Source of the DNA: Ketogulonicigenium vulgare WSH-001
GTDB lineage: Bacteria; Pseudomonadota; Alphaproteobacteria; Rhodobacterales; Rhodobacteraceae
Direction: 5' to 3'
Assembly: GCF_000223375.1 (NCBI RefSeq)
Contig: NC_017386.1
Span: 1-64,000, forward strand
Length of the DNA: 64,000 nt
The translations under genes were made by a program, and so were the position numbers. Below are positions 25,801-32,884 of the stretch, piece by piece; position 1 is the first letter of the stretch, and every line of letters begins with the position of its first letter. The notes below the pieces were generated by a model, which saw nothing but the letters and a program-made list of their open reading frames with translations, did not search any database and was not told the origin of the DNA.

Positions 25801-26241
25801 ATGATCGTTCTTGGAATCCTCGTTTCCATCGCAGCCATCGGCGCCATGTGCTGGTTGCTGTTCAATCTCGCCGTATTCGCCCTGCCGTTCTTCATCGGTC
25901 TGAACTCAGGCATCTGGGCCTATGGCACAGGAGCTGGTTGGCTCGGCGGCATCGTCGTCGGTCTTCTTGCCGCTGGTCTAACACTGGCCGTCGGTCAAGG
26001 CCTGCTCATGCTGATCCGCCCGATCTGGGCGCGTCTGCTAATTGCTCTGGCCTTCGTCGCTCCGGCGGGGATGGCCGGATTCTATGCCACGCTCGGTATT
26101 GTCAAACACATGATGCCGTCTGAGACATGGCAGATCATCTTCTCGGTGATCGGCGCGGTTGCAGTGGGCGTGACGGCGTTCCTGCGCGTTGCGGGCATGG
26201 CGGCAGCCGGTCCAGCGAACGAGAGCTTCGCGCGCGCTTGA
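25801..26241 (+). CDS. Small integral membrane protein
   Basis: 146 residues with about four hydrophobic segments (ILVSIAAIGAMCWLLFNLAVF, GGIVVGLLAAGLTLAVG, LLIALAFVAPAGMAGFYATL, IIFSVIGAVAVGVTAFLRV). The ATG at 25801 has GGAG 8 nt upstream. No named domain. Its 3' end (AAAGPANESFARA) is repeated in altered form at 27609-27643, on the far side of the DUF3800-like gene, which suggests an insertion at this place. Confidence 0.75.
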   Translation: MIVLGILVSIAAIGAMCWLLFNLAVFALPFFIGLNSGIWAYGTGAGWLGGIVVGLLAAGLTLAVGQGLLMLIRPIWARLLIALAFVAPAGMAGFYATLGIVKHMMPSETWQIIFSVIGAVAVGVTAFLRVAGMAAAGPANESFARA

Positions 26242-26242
26242 A
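26193..26242 (+). repeat. Direct repeat, left copy (3' end of the membrane protein gene)
   Basis: This 50-bp segment matches 27601-27650 at 41 of 50 positions, with an unbroken 19-bp core GGCGGCAGCCGGTCCAGCG. Both copies keep the reading frame and the stop codon of the membrane protein (PANESFARA here, PADGNLART in the other). The pair flanks the DUF3800-like gene. Confidence 0.75.
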
Positions 26243-26342
26243 ATTCCTTGCGTGGTTACTTGGAGCCCAAAGTGACACATCCGTGCCAGCGCGTTGTCCG
26301 TTTTCCTTTGGTGAAAGTAACAATACGTATTAGTTTGATCGG

Positions 26343-27470
26343 ATGATTGATGTCGACGAAATACGTAATCCACAAATTCAGATGTTCGGGCTGACAGGGG
26401 CAGACACCGTCTACACGTTTTACCATGACGAGACGAACAACATCCGCAAGCTTCATGTCGGCGAGCAGGGGCTAAACGTCCCCGAGCTGAAAACATTTGT
26501 TCTCGGCGGCGTTGTTCATGAAGGACCGCAGCGCCCACTGGACCTTTCGTCGCTTCGCCAGGTTATGCGCATTCAGCCTTCAGCGCATGAGATCAAACTT
26601 AAACATGTCGCGAAGGGTGAATTCCTTGACATCCTTAAATCGAGCAAGTTAACCGCGTTTTTGCAGTGGATCGCCGACAACGACCTGATGCTGCACTATC
26701 ACGAGCTTGATCCCTTGTACTGGTCGGTTGTCGATGTGATCGACTCCATTTTGCCAGAACTCGGGAACTCAATGCTGATTGAATATCATGCACTCTTGAA
26801 AAGCGATTTCGCAGAAATCGTCAGGCATGAGCTGCCGTTTGTGGTCGATCTGTTCCGCCGGTATGATTATCCGGATATCGTTCCGCAGAACCGAGAGCCG
26901 TTTCTGAACGAGCTGATCGATCTTGTTGAAAGAAATGCGGGCCTTCTTGATGAAGGGATGAATGCAATGATGCTCAAGGGCGTCCTGCAGGCAGGCCGTT
27001 CTCTGGATGAGCTTGCGTTTATCGAAGGGTTTTCCGCGCGTAAACTGATTGAAGATTTCAGCGCCTTTTATCGCAACCGTGTAGCCGTTTTCAAAAATTC
27101 TAAGCACATCATGGACATGGAAACAGAAATCCGTGATGCTTTCGAGGACGTGCAGCTTTCCTGTAATGGCGAGCCTTTCACTAATTACCTATTTTCAGAT
27201 TCGCACTCGGAAGCCGGAATTCAGCTCTCGGACATTGCAGTCGGCGTGATTGGCAAGATGCATACTTATCTGTCCCAAACATCGGCGGAAGAGGTCGACA
27301 GAGAACGTGCGGCCCTGACTGGAGCTGCTCTGGAAAATGCCGAATTGCTCCGCGACCTGATCGATAATTCCAATGCCGCCAATCGGGCGTTTCTACATCA
27401 CGTTGCCAGCCTACATGACATTGATAAACTGGATCGGTTTCTTCGCTTTGCCGATGGTCGATATGCATAG
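26343..27470 (+). CDS. DUF3800-like protein (probable cargo)
   Basis: 375 residues. The start YTFYHDETNNIRKL carries the D-E pair (D29, E30) characteristic of DUF3800, whose members have an RNase H-like or nuclease-like core and are frequent in mobile elements and phages. HVGEQGLNVPELKTFVLGGVV continues the first strands. A role in defence or RNA processing is possible but unproven. GC content is clearly lower than in both neighbours, there is no overlap with the backbone genes, and the gene lies between two copies of the neighbour's 3' end, so it is a late insertion. ATACG-rich sequence precedes the ATG. Confidence 0.65.
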   Translation: MIDVDEIRNPQIQMFGLTGADTVYTFYHDETNNIRKLHVGEQGLNVPELKTFVLGGVVHEGPQRPLDLSSLRQVMRIQPSAHEIKLKHVAKGEFLDILKSSKLTAFLQWIADNDLMLHYHELDPLYWSVVDVIDSILPELGNSMLIEYHALLKSDFAEIVRHELPFVVDLFRRYDYPDIVPQNREPFLNELIDLVERNAGLLDEGMNAMMLKGVLQAGRSLDELAFIEGFSARKLIEDFSAFYRNRVAVFKNSKHIMDMETEIRDAFEDVQLSCNGEPFTNYLFSDSHSEAGIQLSDIAVGVIGKMHTYLSQTSAEEVDRERAALTGAALENAELLRDLIDNSNAANRAFLHHVASLHDIDKLDRFLRFADGRYA

Positions 27471-27480
27471 AAACCGCAGA

Positions 27481-27508
27481 CTGAGTACACACGATGTGTA
27501 GAGCTCAG
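27481..27508 (+). terminator. Possible hairpin after the DUF3800-like gene
   Basis: CTGAG (27481-27485) pairs with CTCAG (27504-27508), with inner ACAC/GTGT, 11 bp after the stop codon, followed by TTTCC. It is short and the T run weak, so this is a low-certainty terminator. Confidence 0.35.
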
Positions 27509-27600
27509 TTTCCTCACTAGAACAAGGGAAAGAAAGGTAGCTTTGTCCCGCAGAACAGTCATGGCCTCCATCGTAGCATAGCTGCTTTTCGACCCAAAGT

Positions 27601-27650
27601 GGGCCTGGCGGCAGCCGGTCCAGCGGACGGGAACCTTGCACGCACCTGAA
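27601..27650 (+). repeat. Direct repeat, right copy (second 3' end of the membrane protein gene)
   Basis: A diverged copy of 26193-26242 (41 of 50 identical), still encoding a matching tail and stop in frame. It is not attached to any gene and probably marks the place where the cargo joined the backbone. Confidence 0.75.
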
Positions 27651-28218
27651 CCGCAACGATCCGTTGATGGCGACCAGAAGCGGGAGTGGATCATCTTCCA
27701 TCTTCGTCAGGAAAATGGTGGCAGACAGCGACCAGGCATCGGTTCAGCTTGAGTCACAGACGCGGCCCATAGGAGCGCAGAACTGTCCGCAGCAGCGTTT
27801 GTGGTCTGACCAGAACCCGGTTGGGGGCAATGCCGGTAGAACAGGCCGGGAAGAAAGATGCGCATGGCCTGAGACGCAGGGCGACAGGCAAGGCCGGTGT
27901 TACCCGTCTGGTCATCATGATGGGCTTCAAGATTGCCACGTCTCCGTTCAGCCCCCCGTGTCTCGACCGCTCCAAACGGCCTCTTCAATGGCCTGATCTG
28001 GCCGAAGAACAGCGCGATGCGCTTCGACCGCTTTAGCGCAACAGCGTCGTCACAACTTTCTTCCCCTGACGGCAGAGCCGCCATTCCGCGCGGAACAAGA
28101 AAGTTCCTCCTGTGCTGTCCAGCCCCCAAAGGGCGTGCGCCAGCGTTCGTCTCCGGCCCGTCGATCGCCATAGAGGCCGCAATGGTGCGGGCTCGGAAAC
28201 GGAAAACGGAGACTTAAA
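27651..28218. other. 568-bp region with no convincing gene
   Basis: Open frames exist on both strands, but none has a credible start, codon bias or recognisable sequence. Near its right end GGAAC-aagaaa-GTTCC (about 28097-28112) can form a hairpin. It is probably the leader of the DUF736 gene plus decayed sequence left by the cargo insertion. Confidence 0.35.
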
Positions 28219-28545
28219 ATGGCAACCATCGGCACCTTCAAGAAGACCGGCTCGAACGACTTCACCGGCGAAATCGTCACCCTCAGCGTCCAGGCCAAAG
28301 GCGTGCGCATCGTTCCCGACCTGCGCGCCACCGGCGAGAACGCCCCCAGCCACCGGGTTCTGGTCGGCCGCGCCGAAATCGGCGCCGCCTGGTCCAAGCG
28401 CTCCAACGAGGGCCGCGACTATCTGGGCCTCAAGCTGGACGATCCGAGCTTCAACGCCCCGATCTATGCCAACCTCTTCGATGACGAAGAAGGCGACACC
28501 TTCTCCCTCATCTGGTCCCGCCCCAACGGTCGCCGCGGCGACTGA
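28219..28545 (+). CDS. DUF736 family protein (first of two)
   Basis: 108 residues (MATIGTFKKTGSNDFTGEIVTLSVQ, ending LIWSRPNGRRGD). DUF736 proteins are small backbone proteins of alphaproteobacterial ICEs and plasmids; function unknown. A second, diverged paralogue lies at 34820 beside traF. It is a single-gene unit closed by a strong terminator. Confidence 0.85.
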   Translation: MATIGTFKKTGSNDFTGEIVTLSVQAKGVRIVPDLRATGENAPSHRVLVGRAEIGAAWSKRSNEGRDYLGLKLDDPSFNAPIYANLFDDEEGDTFSLIWSRPNGRRGD

Positions 28546-28555
28546 GGCGCGGAAC

Positions 28556-28588
28556 AAAGGCCCCGACCGCAAGGTCGGGGCCTTTCTC
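28556..28588 (+). terminator. Strong Rho-independent terminator
   Basis: A 13-bp perfect stem (28556-28568 with 28573-28585) is closed by a GCAA tetraloop. The stem itself runs AAAGG...CCTTT, so it could work in both directions. Confidence 0.85.
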
Positions 28589-28624
28589 ATACCCGCAGGA
28601 ACGCTGTCACGCCCACCGCAACCG

Positions 28625-28793
28625 CTACACCCGGTTCTCCACCCGCACGCCGGGCATGCGGACGAACTCCTTTTACCACGATCAGCTACTCGCTGCGGGC
28701 GTGTGCGCCGATCTGCATGTCGTGCGGCCCGCAATGCGTGCCCGCGCGCTCCAACTCGGCGCGGGCCTGCCCAAAATGGGCGGCCGCCTTGTC
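28625..28793 (-). pseudogene. Remnant of a VapC-type PIN-domain toxin, C-terminal part
   Basis: In one minus frame the peptide DKAAAHFGQARAELERAG...CGPHDMQIGAHARSE then stop resembles the C-terminal third of VapC (GPxDxxIAAHA is the PIN-domain signature). Just beyond the stop the same frame reads LIVV, and a shifted frame then gives MPGVRVENRV and stop, the usual VapC tail (PGLRVENW). The gene is therefore broken by a nonsense codon and a frameshift. Its frame is open back to 28871, but that part is not VapC-like. No antitoxin partner is adjacent. Confidence 0.5.
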
Positions 28794-29054
28794 GCCCTGC
28801 GGGCCGCGCTCTCGTCTGCGCCGGAACCGCGCAATCGCGCGTTTGCGCCATTCGGCTTCGATCACTGGCACCGGAATGTCGTCAGGGTGTCTCCCATGTG
28901 ACGCGCTAAAGTGCTAACGAGAGATTCTTTAATGGATTGATCGGGTTAGGCGATCCACTTATCGCGTTAGATACGCTACCGCAAAACCATTCGATACCGC
29001 AGCCTTTTCAAGTCGGACGTAGCCTTGTGCCGTCCGGCTTTGGGAGGACGCGCC

Positions 29055-29270
29055 ATGCAGAGCATAGATTGGCGTACTCCGGCGGCCTATAAACGCATTA
29101 AAGACCTTCCGCCCGCCGGTTTCGCCTGGGAATATCTTCGTCGCAACGAAGACTATCGCCGTGACGTCGAGAGACTCGCGCATAGGAGAGAACCCGCGGG
29201 AGAAGAGGTTAACGCCTTTGCTTCCCGCTGGGGGGTGCGATTTCGCACACGACCCCGACGCGCAGCCTGA
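29055..29270 (+). CDS. fseA: DUF6499 protein: first half of an FseA-like activator (frame 0)
   Basis: 71 residues: MQSIDWRTPAAYKRI...GFAWEYLRRNEDYRRDVERL is the DUF6499 domain that usually sits at the N-terminus of ICE activators. The frame ends early at 29270 after a nonsense-looking tail (GVRFRTRPRRAA). Moving one base forward in the six-G run at 29230-29235 continues smoothly into the DUF2285 frame (RWGCDFAHDPDAQPDG), giving a 264-residue protein. In ICEMlSym of Mesorhizobium loti R7A two such ORFs are joined by programmed +1 ribosomal frameshifting to make FseA, which turns on rdfS and excision. I infer the same here. Preceded by GGGAGG. Confidence 0.7.
   Translation: MQSIDWRTPAAYKRIKDLPPAGFAWEYLRRNEDYRRDVERLAHRREPAGEEVNAFASRWGVRFRTRPRRAA
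29230..29237 (+). promoter_or_regulatory. Predicted +1 ribosomal frameshift site
   Basis: Frame 0 reads CGC TGG GGG GTG CGA. A Gly-tRNA on GGG (29232-29234) can re-pair with the overlapping GGG one base later (29233-29235), after which TGC GAT TTC follows in the DUF2285 frame. A one-base insertion mutation or sequencing slip in the homopolymer is the alternative. Confidence 0.5.
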
Positions 29271-29850
29271 CGGCGCACCGCCTTTCTGGTCGCCGCATTT
29301 CAATCCGCAGGCCATTATTCTGTCTCCGGTCGAGCAGAACGATCCGGATGGCGGGCGGCTTGTCGCTCTTGCACATCTGGATGGCCTGATCCTGCGCCGC
29401 GCACCGGATGGCTGGCACGCAATCTGGCGTGTCGGTGGGATGCAGCATCAATTCTGGCTGCCACAGGGCGCAATCGATGCGGCTGCTTTCTATGCTGCAA
29501 TCTTGCCCATGGATGAGTTCATGGAATTACGCGCCCATGCGGCTCGCCGCCTCTGGCGGTGCCTGACGGGCCGCTCTCCGGGGCCGGATATTCGCGCCAT
29601 GCCAGCGCAGCTTCGGCAATGGCACCTTCTGTCGCTGCGGGCGCTGGACGCACGGCTGCACGGCGAAAGCTATCGCGCCGTTGCCGAAGTCCTGCTCGGC
29701 TTCCGTGGCGACAAGGAAGATTTCGAGACTGATCCGCGCAAGAACAAGGCACGTCGTCTTGTTGCCCACGGCATCAGGATGATGCGCGGAGGCTATCGGC
29801 TGCTTTTGCATTATCCGGTCAAGCCGATTCCACGATCAAAAGGCGACTGA
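29233..29850 (+). CDS. fseA: DUF2285 protein: second half of an FseA-like activator (+1 frame)
   Basis: The +1 frame from the slip site encodes about 205 residues ending in a DUF2285 domain (QLRQWHLLSLRALDARLHGESYRAVAEVLL, then ARRLVAHGIRMMRGGYRLLL), probably DNA- or protein-binding. It has no good start codon of its own near the overlap; upstream codons in this frame back to 29161 read as antisense-like filler. This supports production only as a fusion with the preceding DUF6499 frame. It converges on the qseM-like gene 7 bp away. Confidence 0.7.
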   Translation, partial: GCDFAHDPDAQPDGAPPFWSPHFNPQAIILSPVEQNDPDGGRLVALAHLDGLILRRAPDGWHAIWRVGGMQHQFWLPQGAIDAAAFYAAILPMDEFMELRAHAARRLWRCLTGRSPGPDIRAMPAQLRQWHLLSLRALDARLHGESYRAVAEVLLGFRGDKEDFETDPRKNKARRLVAHGIRMMRGGYRLLLHYPVKPIPRSKGD

Positions 29851-29857
29851 GGCAATC

Positions 29858-30154
29858 TCACCGATTCCTGTTTGCCGCAGCCTGTTCCAGTATTTGCCTG
29901 TAACCTTCCCGCGACAGCCATTGAGCGCGTTCGAGATGGCTCTGCCAGCATCGCCGGGTGCGCATCTCATCTGATGCCGGATCGCGGTGCAGAACAATTC
30001 GCGCCACTTCCTTCCAGTCGGCTTCCTCGGACTTGGCGTCCAGAATACGCAGATAGGTCACGAAGTGCTGCTCGTCATAGGCGGTGATGATATGGCCGGA
30101 CGGGGCTAGATCATCTACATCGGGGTCAAGTTCGACGGGTGCTTTCACGGTCAT
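29858..30154 (-). CDS. qseM: QseM-like DUF2285 antiactivator
   Basis: 98 residues, essentially one DUF2285 domain (ITAYDEQHFVTYLRILDA, EEADWKEVARIVLH, TRRCWQSHLERAQWLSREGYRQIL). In ICEMlSym(R7A) QseM is a small DUF2285 protein that binds the activators TraR and FseA and keeps the element quiet. Size, domain and place next to the FseA-like gene agree. Its upstream region (30170-30360) is extraordinarily rich in inverted repeats. No qseC-like partner repressor is seen next to it. Confidence 0.7.
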   Translation of the reverse strand: MTVKAPVELDPDVDDLAPSGHIITAYDEQHFVTYLRILDAKSEEADWKEVARIVLHRDPASDEMRTRRCWQSHLERAQWLSREGYRQILEQAAANRNR

Positions 30155-30169
30155 TCCCCTTCTTTCAGA

Positions 30170-30204
30170 AGAGTTTCTGCGGTTCGCCCCCGCAATAAAA
30201 CTCT
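30170..30204 (-). promoter_or_regulatory. Hairpin in the qseM leader
   Basis: AGAGTTT (30170-30176) pairs with AAACTCT (30198-30204), and inside it TGCGG (30178-30182) pairs with CCGCA (30190-30194). It begins 16 bp upstream of the qseM-like start codon, so in the mRNA it would lie beside the ribosome-binding site. Confidence 0.5.
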
Positions 30205-30207
30205 CTG

Positions 30208-30360
30208 ACTCCTGGTGATCGGGGAGTTAGTAACCGTGACTAGACGGCCCCATGGCCTTTAGCTGGAAAGCCTGTTGCATACGCCACAGGCTCCCCGACC
30301 ATAGGGTCAAGGAGTATGGTGCCGTCACGGCCGACACCAACCGCTAGTCAGGGGTTACTA
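30208..30360. promoter_or_regulatory. Interleaved inverted repeats between qseM and rdfS
   Basis: Set 1: ACTCCT (30208-30213) with AGGAGT (30310-30315), and TCGGGGAG (30219-30226) with CTCCCCGA (30291-30298). Set 2: TAGTAACC (30228-30235) with GGTTACTA (30353-30360), and TGACTAG (30237-30243) with CTAGTCA (30344-30350). A third choice pairs CCGTGAC (30234-30240) with GTCACGG (30324-30330). Sets 1 and 2 interlock, giving a pseudoknot or a two-state switch in RNA, or a complex operator or transfer-related site in DNA. The rest of the divergent region, 30361-30618, shows no gene. Confidence 0.55.
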
Positions 30361-30618
30361 CGCCCCCGGAGCAGTGCGTCTGCTCCATCTGTATTAATAG
30401 CCGAACTGCGTGCGGATGTCTTGGGCGAATCCGCATCGGCCTCCCTGAGTCGCTGAAATCTCACGTCTTTTCGCGCTGACACAGCCAATTTCAGGGGTGC
30501 CGTCTGCGCAGGGGCACAAATGCGGCACGCTACACACCGCCGATCACTTCCCATGGCTCGCCATAGCGCGCCGCCGTCTCCGGCAGCCGCATCAACCTGA
30601 CGAACCGGAGGTGATCTC

Positions 30619-30891
30619 ATGGCCGAGCGCCGAAACGCGGACCTTCCACCGCGCATGCTGCGTACTCAGGAAGCTGCACGTTTCCTTGGTATTTCTCTTC
30701 GCACGCTGGAAAAGCATCGGACCTACGGGACCGGTCCGACCTATCGCAAAATCGGTGGCCGGGTTCTCTACACGGTCGAGGATCTTCAGGCCTGGGCCGA
30801 CATCGGCGCACGCAAATCCACCAGTGACAAGGACGCCGGCACGGTCTTTCCGGCTCGCCCCCTGACGCCTGAAGAGCGGAGCAAGCTCTGA
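30619..30891 (+). CDS. rdfS: RdfS-like excisionase / recombination directionality factor
   Basis: 90 residues with a MerR/AlpA-type winged helix-turn-helix (RMLRTQEAARFLGISLRTLEKHRTYGTGPTYRKIGGRVLYTVEDLQAW). In ICEMlSym(R7A) RdfS switches the integrase to excision and is the target of FseA. Here it leads a tightly packed operon into repA and parA, so excision and circle maintenance would be expressed together. The integrase on this element is a serine recombinase, so partnership with RdfS is inferred from context only. GGAGG lies 8 nt before the ATG. Confidence 0.75.
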   Translation: MAERRNADLPPRMLRTQEAARFLGISLRTLEKHRTYGTGPTYRKIGGRVLYTVEDLQAWADIGARKSTSDKDAGTVFPARPLTPEERSKL

Positions 30892-31983
30892 ATGCGGCGC
30901 GTCGATCACCCTGAAGCCCTGCGACGAGAAGGCGGTAGCGAGCGCAGCCACCTCGATCCCTTCGTGGTCGCAACCGGCGATGCCAGTCCGCGCGACCAGC
31001 GCGATCTGATGGAGCGGCCTTTCTTCTCGCTGGCGAAGACGCCGCGCACGAAGCCGATCCTCTACAAGACCGCCGATGTCGAGGTGCAGGTGTTCGGGAT
31101 GCCCGAACATGGAATGGCGACGATCTGGGATGCCGATGTGCTGATCTGGGCTGCAAGCCAGATCGTTGCCGCCGAAAACAACGGTATCAAGACATCCCGC
31201 TTCTTCCGCTTCACGCCCTATCATCTGCTGCGCGCCATCGGCCGCGACACCGGAAACCGGCAATATCTGCTGCTGAAGGCAGCGCTTGCCCGGCTGCAAT
31301 CCACGGTCGTCGCCACGACGATCCGTAACGGCAAGCATTGGCGCCGCCGCCAGTTCTCTTGGATCAACGAATGGGAGGAGATGACCACGCGCGACGGTCG
31401 CGTCGAGGGCATGGAGTTTGTCCTGCCCGAGTGGTTCTACAACAGTGTCCTTGACCGTTCTCTGGTCCTGACCATCGACCCGGATTATTTCCGGCTGACC
31501 GGCGGTATCGAGCGCTGGCTCTACCGTGTTGCCCGTAAACATGCCGGACATCAGCCGCATGGCTGGTTGTTCGAGGTTGCGCACCTCTACCAGAAATCCG
31601 GCAGCATGGCCCGGCCATCGGACTTTGCGCTCGACCTGCGCCGCATTGCTGCCCGCCAGCCGTTGCCCGGCTACCAGCTCAAGATCCTGCGCGAGGATCG
31701 CCGCGAACTGCTGCGAATCCGCCCCGAAAACCTATCCACAGTGCCTGTGGATAACATTGTGGGTGCCGTCGGTACATCAGGCGCAAAGGGTATCGGTACA
31801 TCAGGCGCAGCACTATCGGCACATCAGGCGCACGAACCCCAGTTAAGCCTCTGGAACGAAAAGCAGAATCCGGCTGCTAACTTAGAATCTAACATAGAAT
31901 CTAACTTTTCTTCTTTGACGCGCGCGCGTGAAAGGCACGGTCCCAGTGCCACTTCCCGCCGACCTGGGCGGGGTACGCCATGA
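30892..31983 (+). CDS. repA: RepA-like replication initiator
   Basis: 363 residues of the replication initiator protein A family (RPA): FFSLAKTPRTKPILYKTADVEVQVFG, WDADVLIWAASQIV, FFRFTPYHLLRAIGRDTG, LTIDPDYFRLTGGIERWLYRVARKH. These initiate plasmid replication; on ICEs they may replicate the excised circle. The start codon follows the rdfS stop with no gap. The last about 80 codons hold DnaA-box-like sequences, three iterons and AT-rich repeats, so this part of the gene probably doubles as its own origin. Confidence 0.85.
   Translation: MRRVDHPEALRREGGSERSHLDPFVVATGDASPRDQRDLMERPFFSLAKTPRTKPILYKTADVEVQVFGMPEHGMATIWDADVLIWAASQIVAAENNGIKTSRFFRFTPYHLLRAIGRDTGNRQYLLLKAALARLQSTVVATTIRNGKHWRRRQFSWINEWEEMTTRDGRVEGMEFVLPEWFYNSVLDRSLVLTIDPDYFRLTGGIERWLYRVARKHAGHQPHGWLFEVAHLYQKSGSMARPSDFALDLRRIAARQPLPGYQLKILREDRRELLRIRPENLSTVPVDNIVGAVGTSGAKGIGTSGAALSAHQAHEPQLSLWNEKQNPAANLESNIESNFSSLTRARERHGPSATSRRPGRGTP
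31733..31905 (+). other. Putative replication origin (oriV) inside the 3' end of repA
   Basis: An inverted pair of DnaA-box-like sequences, TATCCACA (31733-31740) and TGTGGATA (31746-31753), comes first. Three 17-bp iterons follow, TCGGTACATCAGGCGCA at 31769-31785 and 31793-31809 and TCGGCACATCAGGCGCA at 31816-31832. Two AT-rich repeats, TAGAATCTAAC (31883-31893, 31895-31905), follow. Iteron spacing is 24 then 23 bp, so the third falls in another codon frame: the DNA, not the peptide, is being conserved. Confidence 0.7.
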
Positions 31984-32633
31984 TCGTCGCGCTGCTCAAT
32001 CAGAAAGGCGGCGTGGGCAAGACCACGCTGGCGCTGCATCTCGCCGGAGCCTGGGCTGCGCAAGGCAAGCGCGTCATCCTGATTGATGCCGACCCGCAAG
32101 GCTCCGCACTCGACTGGTCGCAGCGGCGCAGCCATGAAGGGCTGCCAAGGCTGTTCACTGTCATCGGCCTTGCCCGCGATACTCTGCACAGGGAAGCGCC
32201 GGAACTGGCGCGTGACGCCGATCATGTCGTCATTGATGGTCCGCCCCGTGTCGCCGGCCTGATGCGCTCAGCGCTGCTTGCAGCCGATCTGGTGCTGATC
32301 CCCGTACAGCCATCGCCCTTCGATGGCTGGGCCTCGGCCGAGATGCTGGTGCTTCTGAACGAAGCACGCATCTATCGCCCGGAGCTGACCGCCCGTTTTC
32401 TGCTGAACCGATGCGCTGCGCGCACGGTCATCGCCCGCGAAACGGCAGAGACACTGGCGGACCATGATCCGCCCTTGCTGGCCACGACGATCGGCCAGCG
32501 TGTCGCCTTCGCCGAAGCCGCACAGACCGGGCGACTGGTCTCAGAGACCGATTGCGGCGAACGGGCCGCACAAGAGGTCACAGCGCTGGCGGCCGAGATC
32601 GATGGCCTCGGTGTCGGGAGGATCGTGCCATGA
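31980..32633 (+). CDS. parA: ParA-family partition ATPase
   Basis: 217 residues. Deviant Walker A KGGVGKTT (9-16), followed by LIDADPQGSALDW and DHVVIDGPPR. Small ParA of the type found on ICEs and plasmids, which positions DNA in the cell with a DNA-binding partner. It overlaps repA (ATGA) and the next small gene (ATGA), so the three are translationally coupled. Confidence 0.9.
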   Translation: MIVALLNQKGGVGKTTLALHLAGAWAAQGKRVILIDADPQGSALDWSQRRSHEGLPRLFTVIGLARDTLHREAPELARDADHVVIDGPPRVAGLMRSALLAADLVLIPVQPSPFDGWASAEMLVLLNEARIYRPELTARFLLNRCAARTVIARETAETLADHDPPLLATTIGQRVAFAEAAQTGRLVSETDCGERAAQEVTALAAEIDGLGVGRIVP

Positions 32634-32884
32634 CACGTCCGCCCGTCAAATCCGGCTTCGTATCGCGTCCGGGCAATCCCGATAGCTGGGTCAGAGCCGC
32701 CGATGCGCCGGCAACCGGCAAGACGGCTACGGAGGCGTTCACCGCGCGCCTGACCATCGACATCACGCCCGAACTGCGCGGGCGCATCAAGGTTGCCGCT
32801 TTCCGGCGTGGCGTCACCGTCGCCGTGATGCTGCGCGAGCTGCTGGTCCGCGAGTTTCCACCCACCGAAGGAGATCAGCCATGA
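32630..32884 (+). CDS. Small protein, possible ribbon-helix-helix ParA partner
   Basis: 84 residues. The C-terminal half (ARLTIDITPELRGRIKVAAFRRGVTVAVMLRELL) looks like a ribbon-helix-helix fold: a strand followed by two helices. Such proteins serve as centromere-binding partners of small ParA ATPases (ParG-like), which the 4-bp overlap with parA supports. It also overlaps DUF2840 by 4 bp. Confidence 0.65.
   Translation: MTRPPVKSGFVSRPGNPDSWVRAADAPATGKTATEAFTARLTIDITPELRGRIKVAAFRRGVTVAVMLRELLVREFPPTEGDQP

Noticed and set aside
27707..28171. 154-codon minus-strand ORF in the gap before DUF736
   Set aside because: Composition and lack of start signal or domain suggest noncoding sequence.
28656..28901. 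81-codon plus-strand ORF
   Set aside because: It is antisense to the vapC remnant, which has recognisable sequence; the plus-strand peptide has none.
31769..31832. Iteron array as a CRISPR array
   Set aside because: Only three 17-bp repeats with 6-7-bp spacers, inside repA next to DnaA boxes, and no cas gene in the window.
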